This document shows, one piece after another, positions 13,360-25,700 of a stretch of DNA of 64,000 nucleotides. A model generated the notes under the pieces. That model was not told the DNA's origin. It searched no databases and saw nothing but the letters and a program-made list of their open reading frames with translations. The stretch spans positions 155,929 to 219,928 of the forward strand of contig PS015129.1 of the NCBI GenBank assembly GCA_048213135.1, written 5' to 3'. Position 1 is the stretch's first letter, and each line of letters opens with the position of its first letter. The stretch is from Reclinomonas americana ATCC 50394 (lineage: Eukaryota > Jakobida > Jakobea > Jakobida). Both the position numbers and the translations under genes were made by a program.

Positions 13360-13678
13360 NNNNNNNNNNNNNNNNNNNNNNNNNNNNNNNNNNNNNNNNN
13401 NNNNNNNNNNNNNNNNNNNNNNNNNNNNNNNNNNNNNNNNNNNNNNNNNNNNNNNNNNNNNNNNNNNNNNNNNNNNNNNNNNNNNNNNNNNNNNNNNNNN
13501 NNNNNNNNNNNNNNNNNNNNNNNNNNNNNNNNNNNNNNNNNNNNNNNNNNNNNNNNNNNNNNNNNNNNNNNNNNNNNNNNNNNNNNNNNNNNNNNNNNNN
13601 NNNNNNNNNNNNNNNNNNNNNNNNNNNNNNNNNNNNNNNNNNNNNNNNNNNNNNNNNNNNNNNNNNNNNNNNNNNNNN
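13360..13678. other. Assembly gap (319 N) between two convergent receptor genes
   Basis: A run of N separates the last seen helix of the plus-strand receptor from the last seen exon of the minus-strand receptor. Neither gene shows a stop codon before the gap. The true size is unknown, and the gap looks too small to hold both missing 3' ends. Confidence 0.95.
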
Positions 13679-16600
13679 GCCTGCGGTACGTGAGATCCAG
13701 CAGCTGGTGCCACTGTCGGTGAGTTTCGAGGGCGACCACTCGCTGCAGCCCGCGTCGATGAGGCGTCCCGATCCGACACCACGCTGTCGGTGGCCGTCAT
13801 TGAGCGGCGCGAACCCAGTGGCGTCTGCTGCCTCTCGAACGGGCGCCACAAAGACGGTGCCGGGTCCTCGTCATCCTCATCTACCGTCTGTAGTGCGCAC
13901 AATGAGAAAGTGAGGAATAGAGAGAGAGATGTGGATAGCGTCACTTGCGAGTAACGCACCTGCACGGCATGATCGACGAGGGCACCAGCAACACGAATTC
14001 CCGTATCTGTTCGCGGCACAACGAGCACCATGCGACTCATTGTCGGCGGTCCAGTCCCGCCACTGGGCGGCACAACCGCCTGCGGTGTGTGCGTCACAGG
14101 AGACGGAGAGTCCATCGGCAATGGCGTACTGACGGCAACACCTCCCGATGCGTGGGGCACCGGAGTCCCATCGCCGACACGCGTGGTACTAGACGGCAGC
14201 GACGACATGGACGGAAAGGGGGATCGCCTGGGTGATATTCGTCGCTGGTGAGCAGAGAGTGGATGCTGTGGTTGCTGTTGCTGCTGCTGTTGCTGTTGAT
14301 GATGGTGGTGGTGGTGGTGGTGGTGAAGATGAGCGTGGTGCGACTGCTCTGCCATGTCGCCATGACGAGGCGACACTCGCGGAGTGTACAATGGCGGCCG
14401 CTCGCCGATGCCAACTGTGGTGGTCGAAGTGGTTGTGGTCGTGGCGGTGGACGACGACGAGAGTCGCGGCGTCGCGGTAATCAAGTTGTCGTCGCGACCA
14501 TTGCCAGCCGCACTCACAGTCGTGTCCACTGGCTCTGCGTCCAGCGGATCGCTCAACGGTCGCCGTCTCAGTCGAGGACTCGGTGGCGCTTGCGCCCAGG
14601 ATACATCGTTGGCGTAGAAACGGCCACCTACGTGCACCACGGGTGAGGGCGTGCGCGCCATTGGTCGCCCAGGACTCGACAAAGGTCCCATGTCACTCGC
14701 CGCCATCGACGCCATGGTCAGCGCCGCCATGACCCGCGCCGGTGGAGGCGGCGGTGGAGGTGGAGGTGGGGGAGGAGATGTTGGAGAGAAAGGTTGAGCG
14801 AGTGTCGGTCGAACTAGCGGTCGACCGGGATTGTCGAGGCTTCTGCGGCGCGTGCAAAGTGAGTACGTGCGTGCGTGCGCGCAGAGACTCGAAGATGTGA
14901 CAACGACATACATGTCGAGTCGCGGAGTCCGAGGTGATGACTGCGGCCACGTTTCCGAAGGCATGAAGCGAGGTGATGCAACGGAGCCACCAGGAGTGAT
15001 CTTGGTCGCCGGCAGCGGTGGCACAACTGGGGCAGGTTGAGTTTTGCCACCGCTGTCATCGTCGTCATCCTCGACCTCCTCCTCAGCGTCCTCCTCCACA
15101 TACTCCCACTCCCAGTCCCACTCGCCGTCATCGGGCTCTCCAGTCTCATTGTCTTCCGCACTTTCCTCCTCCTCTTCCTCCGCTTCCTCCTCCTCGTCCT
15201 CCTCCTCCTCTGCTTCTTCTTGTCGAACCTCCGCCATCCCCGTCGCCCTGCTCTTCTCATCCACATGCACAACGACCTGGTCAACATCTGCATTGCTCTC
15301 GTCCTCCTCCGTTTCATCCGACTCGGACGCAGTGTTGCTGTTGCGCGGCGGCCAGGGAGGCAATTTCACAGGAGGCTTCTTGCCATTCTGCACCGCGCCG
15401 CCATTGCTGCCACTGCCACCGCCGCCAAGCACAACCGGCACCTGCGCAGTAGAGCATTAGTCACAAACACTAACATAGATCAATCGTGCGAAGCGCTCAC
15501 CTCGTGCACTTTGGCGGCGCCACTGCCATCGCCACCATTGGTGGGCCACTGCTCCCACTCGCTGTCCAGCGCCTCCTCCACACTCGCTTCGTCATCGTCG
15601 TCGATCTCCACGTACGTGTACTCGTACTCATACTCGTACTCGATGATAGTGTCGCCGACTCGAGTTTGATAGCGAACGCCAAACAAACCGTCGCCCTCGG
15701 CATCCGATGCCAAGTCATCCACTCTCGGGTATGGAGTCGCCTCGAGCGTGGGAACACTGGCTCGCGACGGGGCGGCGGCCACCGACGCTGTCGCGTCAGT
15801 GAGCGACACCACAGACAGGGTGCGCTCAGGCAACTGGCCCTCCTGTCGCACGCGATGACCATCATTTTTCTACATGTGAAACACACACACTTGACGTTAC
15901 CTTTAGCCCATCACTGTCGCTGTCGCTGCCGTCCACATTGTCAGCCTGGTGCTGCTCAGCCGATCTCGGGCGTGGTGCCTGTCGTCCACCGGCAACAGTC
16001 GCGCCATCGCTCACATTTGGTGTGGCTTGCGCCGGCGGCAGTTGCGGAGGTTGTGGACGAGGAGGAAATGTGGGTGTGTGTGGAGGGAACGGGGCCGCAG
16101 GTCGTCCTGCCGCCGCGACAGCAACAGCATCGTAGTCATTGTCCTCGTCGTCATAGAACGATGCTGGGTCGTCGTCGGGAACATACAGCTCCGGTTGCTG
16201 ATCGAGCGCCCACGGGGTTGGTACCTCCATCGCACCGACACTGTCGGTGGCGCCAGCGAACAGAGCGGGCAGGGCGAGATCACCGGCGGGAGGTGAATCA
16301 CGAAACTGGTCGCGCTTCTCGGCTGCCACCTCCGGCTCATTGCTGGAGACGCTGCTGAAGCGCTCCATTTCCTGCGACACACCACTCGCAGTGCGCTGCA
16401 GCAGCAACGACATTTGCGGTGGAAGTGGCGACTCGGGCAGTGGTACGAGGAACGGACTGTGTGTTGCACATGTACGAGTGAGAAAAAATGAAAGACGACT
16501 CTTATGCAAATGCAACGCGCACCGTGGTGGAAGCGACTTGCGAATTCGGCCAGGAAGTGCAGCGAGACTGCGTGAATCAAACGAGCGTGGCGTAATGTCA

Positions 16601-19600
16601 ACATCCGACGAGTAGGTGAAGGTGCCGGCAGAATATGTGGCAGCGTGTTCGCGGGGAGTCGGTTGCAATGACTGTGGTTGCGGGTGCGGTACGGGTGCTC
16701 CCACAACTGTCCCTACAGCAGCAGCAGATGATGAAGATGCATTCGCCGTCGGTGGCGCGCCAGGCCCGTCATCGCCGCTGGGGCCCTCAATGGGGGACTC
16801 CAACGCATCACGACGTGCGCCTGTCGACCAGCAACAACGCGTGAGGGGAACAGAATACGCAGGGGGCTGATAATGTGCGCACACACACCGGAGTCTTCCA
16901 AGTAGAGATTGCGCGCCGTCAGCTGCCACGTGCTGGTGTGGGCGGCTGTGGATGGGCAAGGAGGGAAAGCAAGTAAATTCACAACAGTGCGCCAACGGAG
17001 GAGGATGGCGACGAGTTCGAACCCGTCATGGTTGGCGGTCGGCGAGTCCGCAGAAAGAGGAACAGGAAAACAAGCTGGTGCACACACGTCAGCAAGGTGC
17101 TGTGCACACATGCGCCGCGGTCACAAAATCACGCACCTGTGGAATCCAGGCCACAAAGGCTGCCAGAAATCCGGTGGCCTGCGATGTGCGGAGGTGTCTC
17201 AGCTAAGAAAGTATCGCATGCATCTGCTGCGTGAGGGAAACGCAACGATCTTGGAGGCGTCATTCGAGACTTCAAACACGTACAGCGAGCCATTGACAGC
17301 AATGCTAACAAATACAAAGCTGCGATAGAGGAGAGCACTCGTCAATGGCGAGTGAGAGCGTGCGGCTGGTGACAACGCTCACTCTCAACGCAACACAAAT
17401 ACAAGTGCGACTGTTTGCACCGCAGTCAAACGAAAATGCGACTTGCGAGCCAGCACGTCCTTGGTACGTCCAGCAAACATCCGCAGCCACAGATGATCGA
17501 ACCACAGTCGCCGACAGAAATCTGCAAGTGGCTGACTTGAGGGAGGGGTCTAAAAAGCCTTCAAAGTAACGTGTATTCTCACACGCACCCCGCACGGCGC
17601 GCACAAAGTTGACACGTACAACGGTCCACATGGAGGGAATGACTGACGGCACGGCATCCATGCGGCGACTGTCCGTTCCAGGAACGGCTGTGACAGAAGC
17701 GGAAACCATCATCAGTGCAGGGTGCCGTGTGGCGCAATGCACGGCCGACCACTCACCCCGTCCATTCTCGTCGAAGAGCAAGGTGGGTATCATGATTCGC
17801 TCGTCTACATCGGTACCGTAGCGGTACAGCCGATCACATTTTTGGATTGCGTGCCGTCGTCTGTGGGGGCCGTTGTGCGTCAGCGGAATGAGAAAAAAAG
17901 AAAAGAGAGAGATGAAGTGACGCAACTCATAACGTAAACGTCGGCGACGCAACAAAGCGGCGCTGATCGAAAGCGCAACGTGGATGATTAGCAGAAAACC
18001 AATCGCCAGAATCACCGCGATTCGCACGTCGTTCATGTTGTCGGTGGACGATGGCGACCATGCGTTTGCATAGTCTCGCGCGCTACGACAACGCGTGAGT
18101 CGCACGTGTCAAAAACAGGGAGCGCGCGCAACAACTGCTACCGCAACTGGAACACAGAATTCTCCTCAATCAGGTGGGACGACATGTGTGCCGGCTTCCA
18201 TGCTCGTGCATACTGCTCGACAACTGGCGGTACCAACCGCAGAACACGAAGGCGGGAGCCGACAGCACTGACGCCGACAACGTCACCGCTCCAAGACTCT
18301 GCACAGGGTCCGTGTAATGACACCTCGGCTGAGTGCGGCCACAGTGGGCCACCACGAATTCCCGTTTCGCCCAGCACTCGGTACATTGCACCCTGTCGCG
18401 CGCACGTGTGAGACAACAACTGCTCAGAGCAGTGGCGTTCTCATGAGAGCAGCAAATACCGATGCCGTCGTGGCCCACAGAGTCCCATCATGTTGCACGC
18501 ACACTGATTGAGTGTCCGGAGGCAGCTGCTGCTCCGAGTGGGACTCCACTGTCTCCCTCACCACATCCACTCGCCGATACAAAACACTGCCCAACTCCAC
18601 ATGCTGTGCACTCTCACCTTGTCAGTATCAGCACCTCAACTACGGAGCCTCGCGAAGCGTGCCTCACCGGTTGCACAATAGACAAGAGGTCGACACCGTG
18701 CGCGACGGGGTACGAGTCGCGAGGTGGCGACACAAAAGACAGCGTCCGAACAGTACGCATGTCCATGTCGACAACTCGAATGAAGGCGCCGTCGTACACG
18801 TACACCAAGGAGGAGGTGGTAGTGGCGGCGGCCATGCGTGTCGGCCACTCAAACTCAGCTCGAGTCGCCGGACCGTCCACGTGACCGCGAACTCCCGTGC
18901 CAGCCAGCACCAACACCAGCTGCAGCGAATCACGCAACGTGGCCACTTGCGTGGACAGGAGACGATGTGCGCCGGCTTCGCTAATCAGCAGCGTCGTGTC
19001 AAGGGTCGCGAGAGCCTGTGGCGCGCGCAATCCGCACAGCAACTCGTCGACTGCGCCTGTTGCCGACACCGAGACGACACAACCGCGCGCCGAGTCCACA
19101 GCCGCCACCAAGTCATCACTCAAGCGAGCCACGTCGGTGATCAGCGACGGCGGCGCGGCTGCACACACACATGAGATGCCGAAGGAGCCCTGATGCCGAA
19201 CAGTGAACCCACCTTTCTCGCTCACGCCGGTCTGCTGTGCGCTCAACAGGAGCGCCACAGGTCCCACATTCGCGCCGACATACACGGCGGCGTCGGCCTG
19301 TTTCTCCAGTGTCACATCCCACTCCATGACACGCTTATCATCATCATCATCATCATCATGACACGATCCCGTCGACACAGAAGACGGCAATGTTCTCCAC
19401 TGATTGTCGTGTGTGGTGTGCAGCCGCCACGTGAGCTCCTCGCCAGCACAGCTGGTGATCACGAGTGCGTGATCATCACGAAAGCGCGCGCTGCGTACGT
19501 CAACATCCGCAGCCTGTGGGGAGGGGAGAGGGGGGAGAGCGAGTGAGTGAGTGTGACTGTGTGTGTGTGTGGGAGAGAGAGAGAGGGAGTGAGTGTGTGT

Positions 19601-19694
19601 GTGAGTACGCAGCGACCACCCATGATATGGAGAGCGCCAGGAGAAGCGCCAGCATACAGAGCCACCACTGGTGTGGTGGTCTCCCGCGCCGCAT
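13679..19694 (-). CDS. Second NHL/polycystin-like membrane receptor, 3' end in gap
   Basis: The start is chosen at 19694, where MRRGRPPHQWW is followed by a clear signal peptide (MLALLLALSISWVVA). An intron full of CA/CT repeat follows, then a soluble region and NHL-type repeats (about 19150-18600). Next come an IPT-like segment (about 18400) and a membrane helix (about 18035-17945, ending RRRRLR). Further on is a stretch resembling the loop before helix 2 of polycystins (RLWFDHLWLRMF, near 17500). Exons near 17030-16900 encode ELVAILLRWRT and then HTSTWQLTA, matching ELVMMILF and THTSTWQCTA of the first receptor. The rest (16870-13679) is a very long disordered acidic and proline-rich tail. 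Exon boundaries between 18100 and 16900 are ambiguous. No stop codon is visible before the gap. Homology to the first receptor is inferred from shared plan and motifs. Confidence 0.6.
14265..14330 (-). repeat. Poly-His/poly-Gln codon repeat
   Basis: On the minus strand a CAC/CAT run followed by CAG/CAA codons encodes about nine histidines and then nine glutamines inside the disordered tail. It is a trinucleotide repeat and probably length-variable. Confidence 0.9.
15600..15645 (-). repeat. Glu-Tyr dipeptide repeat
   Basis: A GAGTAC-type hexanucleotide repeat on the minus strand encodes EYEYEYEYTY, next to Asp/Glu-rich blocks (VEIDDDDE). A second acid/aromatic block (DWEWEYVEED) lies near 15110. 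Both belong to the predicted cytosolic tail. Confidence 0.8.
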
Positions 19695-20137
19695 TGACGC
19701 ACACACACACAGTCGAGTACTCACGCGCGAAGAGAGCGCACGGAGTGAATGCCTCTCCTCTTCACACGGAAGAAATGCGGTTACTGCCGTAAAAGGAAGG
19801 CAATCAGTGTGTCGGAGCCGTGAGGGGACGCTTGTTTCGTATTCTGGTCGCCCGCAAGAGAGTTAGCGGGAGAAGCACGAGCGTGAAATTGTGCGGGTGA
19901 GTGTGCGTTGTGATGATCCACGGCGAACTGCACGTTGCGCATGCAACTGCACGGAGAAATTCGCCGGTTGTTTTATCGACGTCGAAGTCGCTGGGAGTGG
20001 AATACGAGTGCGCTGTGGCACCACCGCCACGATCCCCGGTGTTAGTCTCTGCTGGCATCTGCAAGCGGAGCAGGAAAAGGAGAGCACAGGCAGATTAACA
20101 CGGTTGTGTCCTGTGACGCGTACGTCCGTTGCTGTCA
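19695..20137. promoter_or_regulatory. Divergent intergenic region, likely bidirectional promoter
   Basis: The 443 bases between the start codons of the minus-strand receptor and the plus-strand Fe-S oxidoreductase hold no coding exon I can support. Both genes must initiate transcription here. No TATA box or other known element is obvious. Confidence 0.5.
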
Positions 20138-22714
20138 ATGTTGCGCTCGTGCGCTCGCCTTGTGGCGCTGTCTCTGCGCTCCGGTGGGCCGCGTTTGTGG
20201 AGCAGCTCTGCGGCCGCATGCAGCAAAGGTGACTGCAGAGAGAGAAGGCGTCGCTCTCGCACTCTCCCCTCATCATCTCTCACTCTCGCAGGCTGCACCT
20301 CATGCGGAGGCCGCTGCGGGTCCACTGGCGGATGCACAACGAGCAGAGGTGGTTGCATGTCAGGCACTCATCGCATGCCCGGCGATCCAACTCCGGCGGG
20401 ACTACTCGGCGCCACAGTGAGTTCGCGTCCTTTCTCTCTCTCCCTCTCTTTCCTTGCCCTCACGTGCTCCATAGCCACCTGCTCGCTCGGCCTCTGAGGA
20501 TCCCGAGTTGTCATCACCAGCAGCAGCAGCAGCAGCAGCGGGATCATCGGAAAAGCCTTTCCGACATGAGCTGGCCTGGCGCGATCCGGCCTTTTATCGA
20601 GAGGATCGACTGGAGGAGGTGAGTGACGCTGCGTGACCTTGGCTGCATGATTGTGCTCCCCTGCTGATTGTGAGGGGGGACTCGACCAAGGAAATGCGCC
20701 GCGTGTTTGACGTGTGCCACGGCTGCCGACGATGCTTCAATCTGTGCGACTCGTTCCCGAAGCTATTCGACCTGATCGACAACAACAGCAGCAGTGGAGA
20801 ACTGCGCTCTGTGCCCAGCTCCGAGTTCAAGGTGCTCAGTGGCTTTTCCCTTCTTTGGTGAGCGCCGGTGCTTGCCTCAATGCGTTGTTTTCGGTGTGCA
20901 GCCGGTGGTCGACGCCTGCACGCTGTGCGACATGTGTTTCCTCACCAAGTGCCCCTACGTACCACCGCATCCGTTCAATCTCGACTTCCCGCACCTGATG
21001 CTGCGCTACCGTGCGCTGGAGAACTCGAAGGACAACGTGTCGCAAGTCGACAAGAGCGGCACCGGCGATGGTCCACGAGCATGGGAGGGTGTCTCCAATG
21101 CCAACATTGAGACGGCGGTGACTGTGGAGAAGGATGTGTCGAGGAAACTCAAGCTGGAGTCGACAGGTTCGTGGGGGAGGAGCGCTTCACTTGCATGCTC
21201 GAGTGCACTCAGGTCGGTCGTGCAGGCGCCGTGGATCGGCAGCTGGTGCAAACGGACCGCAACGCAAAGCTGGCGGGTCGAATGTCGCGAGTGGCCAACT
21301 GGATGACGAGCGCGGACAACACGGCAGCGCGGTCGGTGCTGCACCGAGTGGCAGGTGCGTGAAAGCACAAGAGCACAAGCTCGCATGTCAGACGTGCTCA
21401 CGTATGATTTCACTGCAGGCATTCACCCGTCGGCCGAGCTTCCGCCCTTCGCCCCCTCCGATGCCACGCTGACGAGCTTGGCCAAGGAGACACCTGCGCG
21501 GGTGCCGCTGAACACCGAGGCTCCTGCCTTTGTGCGTGGTCGCAAGGCCGTGATCTACGCCACCTGCTTGGTCAACTGGCACGAGCCAGGCATCGGGCTG
21601 GCGGCAGTGGGTGTGCTGGCCAAGAACGGTGTGCGCGCCGAGGTGTGCTATCCTCAATGCTGCGGTATGCCGTTGCTCGAGCAGGGGCTGGTGGCGGAGG
21701 TGGCCGCCAAGGCAGAGAAAACGGCGGCACAGTTGGCACGGTGAGTGGGTGTTTCGATGCACCGACAGGTGAGCGGCGGTAGCTTGATGCTCGGTGTCGT
21801 GTCGACACACAGCTATGTGGATGACGGCTACGATATTGTGACATTGGTGCCGTCGTGCGCGCTCATGTTGAAGCAGGAGTGGAAGTTGCTGCTGCCTGAG
21901 AATGAGGTTGGTCGACAGAGCTGTATTTGTGTCCACAGCGTTGGGGGGGAATACTAATTCGCTGCGTCACAGCACATTGCCAAGGTCAGCGCCAACACGC
22001 GCGACATTTGCGAGTACATGGTTGAGATTGCGAAGGGCGAGGGACTGGCGAGTGGACTTGTGCCGCTTGCAGGACCGGTGACGCTGCACGTGGCCTGCCA
22101 CGCACGAGCACAAAACATCGGCAACAAGGCGCTGGAGATGCTGCGACGGATTCCACGCACGCAGGTGCGCTCGATTGAGCGATGCTCGGGGCACGGCGGT
22201 TCGTGGGGTGTAAAGGCGGTGAGTCGAAGAGTGACGGCTGCCCCTTTTCCACTGCCACGCTTCTCATTAGTTGGCGTGCTGTGTGCAGGACAATTTCCCC
22301 ACTGCGCTAAAGGTCGGCAAGCCGGTGATCCAGCAGGCAGTGAAGAATGTGCTCAGTTGCGTTTCCTTCGCAAATGGATTGTGTTTGCCCGCAAACGCTG
22401 ACTTGCTAGAGCGCAGCCAACCGACACTACTATGTCGCCTCCGAGTGCCCACTTGCTGGCTCGCACATATTGCAAGGAATGCGGTGCGAAGAGAGTGATT
22501 TGTGCAAAGGTGTGGTGTTGTCGCTGACTTTGCGTGTTTGTGTGATTCGTTCCGCAGCTTGGCCGAGGAGCAAGCTGCCGAACAGGCGGGTCGTGCATAT
22601 CACCCGATTGAGCTCATGTACGCGGCGTATGAGCTGCCACTGGAAAACGCCTCCACCGAGACCATTGATCGGGTGGTGGAGGCCACGGGACCTCCGCTGA
22701 GCATGAAGCCATGA
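20138..22714 (+). CDS. GlpC/HdrD-type iron-sulphur oxidoreductase, probably mitochondrial
   Basis: The protein matches the bacterial 'heterodisulfide reductase-related iron-sulphur binding' family, related to GlpC of anaerobic glycerol-3-phosphate dehydrogenase. In order: an Arg/Ser/Ala-rich presequence (MLRSCARLVALSLRSGG, exon 20138-20228), a Cys-rich insert (20292-20416), and an Ala-rich linker. Two 4Fe-4S motifs follow, CHGCRRCFNLC (exon 20691-20831) and CTLCDMCFLTKCP (exon from 20902). Two CCG-type domains come next, with YPQCCGMP (21650-21670) and CHARAQN plus CSGHGGSWG (22098-22212). The end is LSMKP and a stop. At least ten GT-AG introns show it is truly nuclear. The junction near 21120-21205 is unresolved, and the intron before 20691 ends in AAG. 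Electron donor and acceptor are unknown; in bacteria the gene often sits beside rubrerythrin. Transfer from an alphaproteobacterium or the mitochondrial ancestor is inferred. Confidence 0.88.
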
Positions 22715-22777
22715 AGTGAACGCACGCCAACGTATGGGTTCTTTTCTCCGCGCGTGTATATTTCTGCCGTGTAGTTT

Positions 22778-25700
22778 TCAGTAGCCAGCCGCTTCACCTC
22801 TGCGCACAACACAAGCGACGGTGAAACACGTGTCGACCAGCCAGCCACCTGCGAGGAGGAGCATGACACGACGCAACAGCTTGCGAATATCACTAAACGC
22901 CGACAGCCGATTCTTCGTGTTGACAATGGCTTGCACGTTGCCAATGGAGTGACCGTCGGCCAGCGGCTTGGTCATCACCTCGACCTGCGTTCTGCGCGTG
23001 AGCATAAACAATAACAGGCTGCGATACCTAACCGCACACGCACCACATGGCCTCGTCGCTGCAAGTCCTCTACATACTCTTCGGGGAACACCTTCTCCAC
23101 CACCACGAGATGCGGAATCAGCTGGTGATGGAAGCGCGGTCGCACAATGGCGCTCATCGGGTCCATCTTGAGGGAGAGGATGCCGAGGAGTACCTGCGTG
23201 GAGATAAGGCCACGTGAGAAAGTGGGCAAGAGATACAGAGAGAGAGAGNNNNNNNNNNNNNNNNNNNNNNNNNNNNNNNNNNNNNNNNNNNNNNNNNNNN
23301 NNNNNNNNNNNNNNNNNNNNNNNNNNNNNNNNNNNNNNNNNNNNNNNNNNNNNNNNNNNNNNNNNNNNNNNNNNNNNNNNNNNNNNNNNNNNNNNNNNNN
23401 NNNNNNNNNNNNNNGTGCACGTGTGTTAGACAACAAGCAATACAAGAAACTACACTGCGCTGTGATGTGTGCTGCTCACCGCCAATGACCAGCTGCGGCA
23501 CGCCTTCGGCCAAGAAAATTGTCGGGCACATGGACGACAGAGGTCGCTTGCCGGGCGCTGCAATAACTTCAGATATACAACACCTTCACAGCAGAGCACC
23601 AAACATCCACACACATACCAATCTCATTCGCCTTGGACGGCGGCAGACCAAATCCGTTGGACTTGCCCGGCGCCACCGTGAAATCGTTCATCTGGTCGTT
23701 CAGCACAATGCCGGTGCGCGAGGACACGATCTTGCTGCCAAAGGAGAAGTTGACCTGTGGCGGATGTTGAGGAAAGGGCAGTACATGCAAGCGACCTGTG
23801 TATGGGGACGCACAGTTGTCGTCATGGCCACGGCGTTGCGGTCCGAGTCGATAATGGAAAAATGCGATGTGCCGTGGTCCTCGGTCGTTGAGATTTTCGT
23901 GATGTAGTGGTCGACGGGGAAGGTGGTTTTCTGCGCATTAATCGAAAGGTGAGACGCACGGGCAACGACGGAAAGCTGTGGAAAGAGCGAAGAAATCACC
24001 ATGCTGATGCCGCGGCGAAGCTGGTCGGCAAAGTGCTTGTCGACAGCACGACGGAGGACCTCGGTGACGTCTACAAAATCGGGATCGCCCTGCACGATGT
24101 AGAGGATAGAGATGAAGATGCATGGAGGCGTGAAGAGAGCATGTCCAGCTCGACGCACCAGCAGCATGCGCTCCGCAAACGCGAACTTCATGGTCTCCAC
24201 AATCACATGGATGGCATCCGTGATCGCCATGTCGCGGAGCTCGAACCGCTCGAGCATGTTCAGGGCCAGACTCATCCACGCTCCGCCTGCCGTCCAAAGA
24301 GGAGATGAGAGATGTCAGATCAATGAGGGCGGGGAAGGGAGTGAGGGAGAGGGAGAGGGAGAGGGAGAGTGAAAGGGAGGGCGAAGGGGAAGACGTTTCC
24401 AGTTGCCTTCCTTCCAAGCCGCTCTTTGTACGTATTTACACCTCCACAATCACGTCGCACTCACCCGATGACGGAGGCGGCATCATGAGAACCTCCATGC
24501 CGCGATAGAAGGTGGTCACTGGAGTGGTGACCTGCGTATCCGCCGCGTCAGATGCATACAACAACACTCTTTTCTCCGTCTCTACGCAACTCGCGTGGTA
24601 TACGATTGCAGATCCTCGGCCTTCCAGGGTGACTGGAAGTCGGCCATGTCTGCCAGTAGATCGCGACCCACGTCGCCCTGCGTCATGCGCGGTGAGTCAC
24701 CGGCTCCCGTGACGAAAATCAAATAAAAATCGATACTCACGTGATAATACACGTCGGCGCCTCCCACGGCAATCTTGCTCAGCGTGGCACCCAGTTTCGG
24801 GCGTCGGAAGTAATCCCCTGTGGAGACACACAGTTCACGCGTGACACTCCACAGGCGCGTATATGAACATTGTGAACGACAAACCCTGCTGGATCAGACG
24901 GCCGTCGATGCTGAATTCGTTAAAGAGGCTCGGGCTCGCACGAATGGCAGTCTCCACACTCTACAAACATTCTCGGGCGATGAGACACAAAGGCGAGCGA
25001 ACTGAAACAACAGCTGCGAGCGCAGACCTTGATGCGCAAGTCCAGCAGCTCATGCACCACGAATCCGTTGGTGGCCAGATCTGCCACTGGCTGCACCTGT
25101 TCTCGGTATCGCAAGTCGGAGTCAGCGGGATGGAATCATTGGCAAGCTCAACATCGAATGTGACGGGATTACCAGATCCGCCCACGGAAGCCGACCGTGC
25201 AACTGGTGTGCCGTCCACAGGCCGGACACTTCACCTGCGTGCGCGACAAATTGCGTCCATCAGCATGCGGCAAGAAATATAACATGATCCCCCCACTCAC
25301 CGGGAATGGCGGCGGCGCGCGGACCCGTCATGGACTCGTTCTCTCGGCCAATGTACATGTCGGCGGTGGAGTTGCTGGGTGCCATTTCTCTGAAATCCAG
25401 CGCCGTTCGTGTACCATTCGCCATGTGGACGCTGCGCAGACAAGAGAGCTCAGCGACAGGTTGCCGAGAAAGGGAGAGACAGCAGGGTATGGAGACGCAA
25501 CACCATAAAGCCACCGCCCCCAATGCCCGAGGCGAAGGGATTCAGCACGCCCAGACACAAGGCGGAGGTAACAGCGGCGTCAACAGCATTGCCGCCGCGC
25601 TTCAACACACTGGCACCCATTTGCGAGCAGGTCGGCTGGTCCGTGGCCACGGCGCCATTGGCAGCCAGCAGCGCCGCTGAAACCCCAGCAAGTCAGCCGC

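Noticed and set aside
14800-15450. Plus-strand Pro/Leu/Ser-rich frames opposite the second receptor
   Set aside because: They are shadows of the acidic and proline-rich minus-strand exon, whose frame is continuous and flanked by splice sites.
17000-17030. tRNA T-arm-like GGGTTCGAACTC on the minus strand
   Set aside because: The flanks do not form a T-stem, acceptor stem or anticodon arm. It lies in a receptor exon.
20138-22714. Bacterial contamination as the source of the Fe-S oxidoreductase
   Set aside because: The conserved frame is broken by many GT-AG introns and flanked on both sides by eukaryotic genes with shared intergenic spaces.
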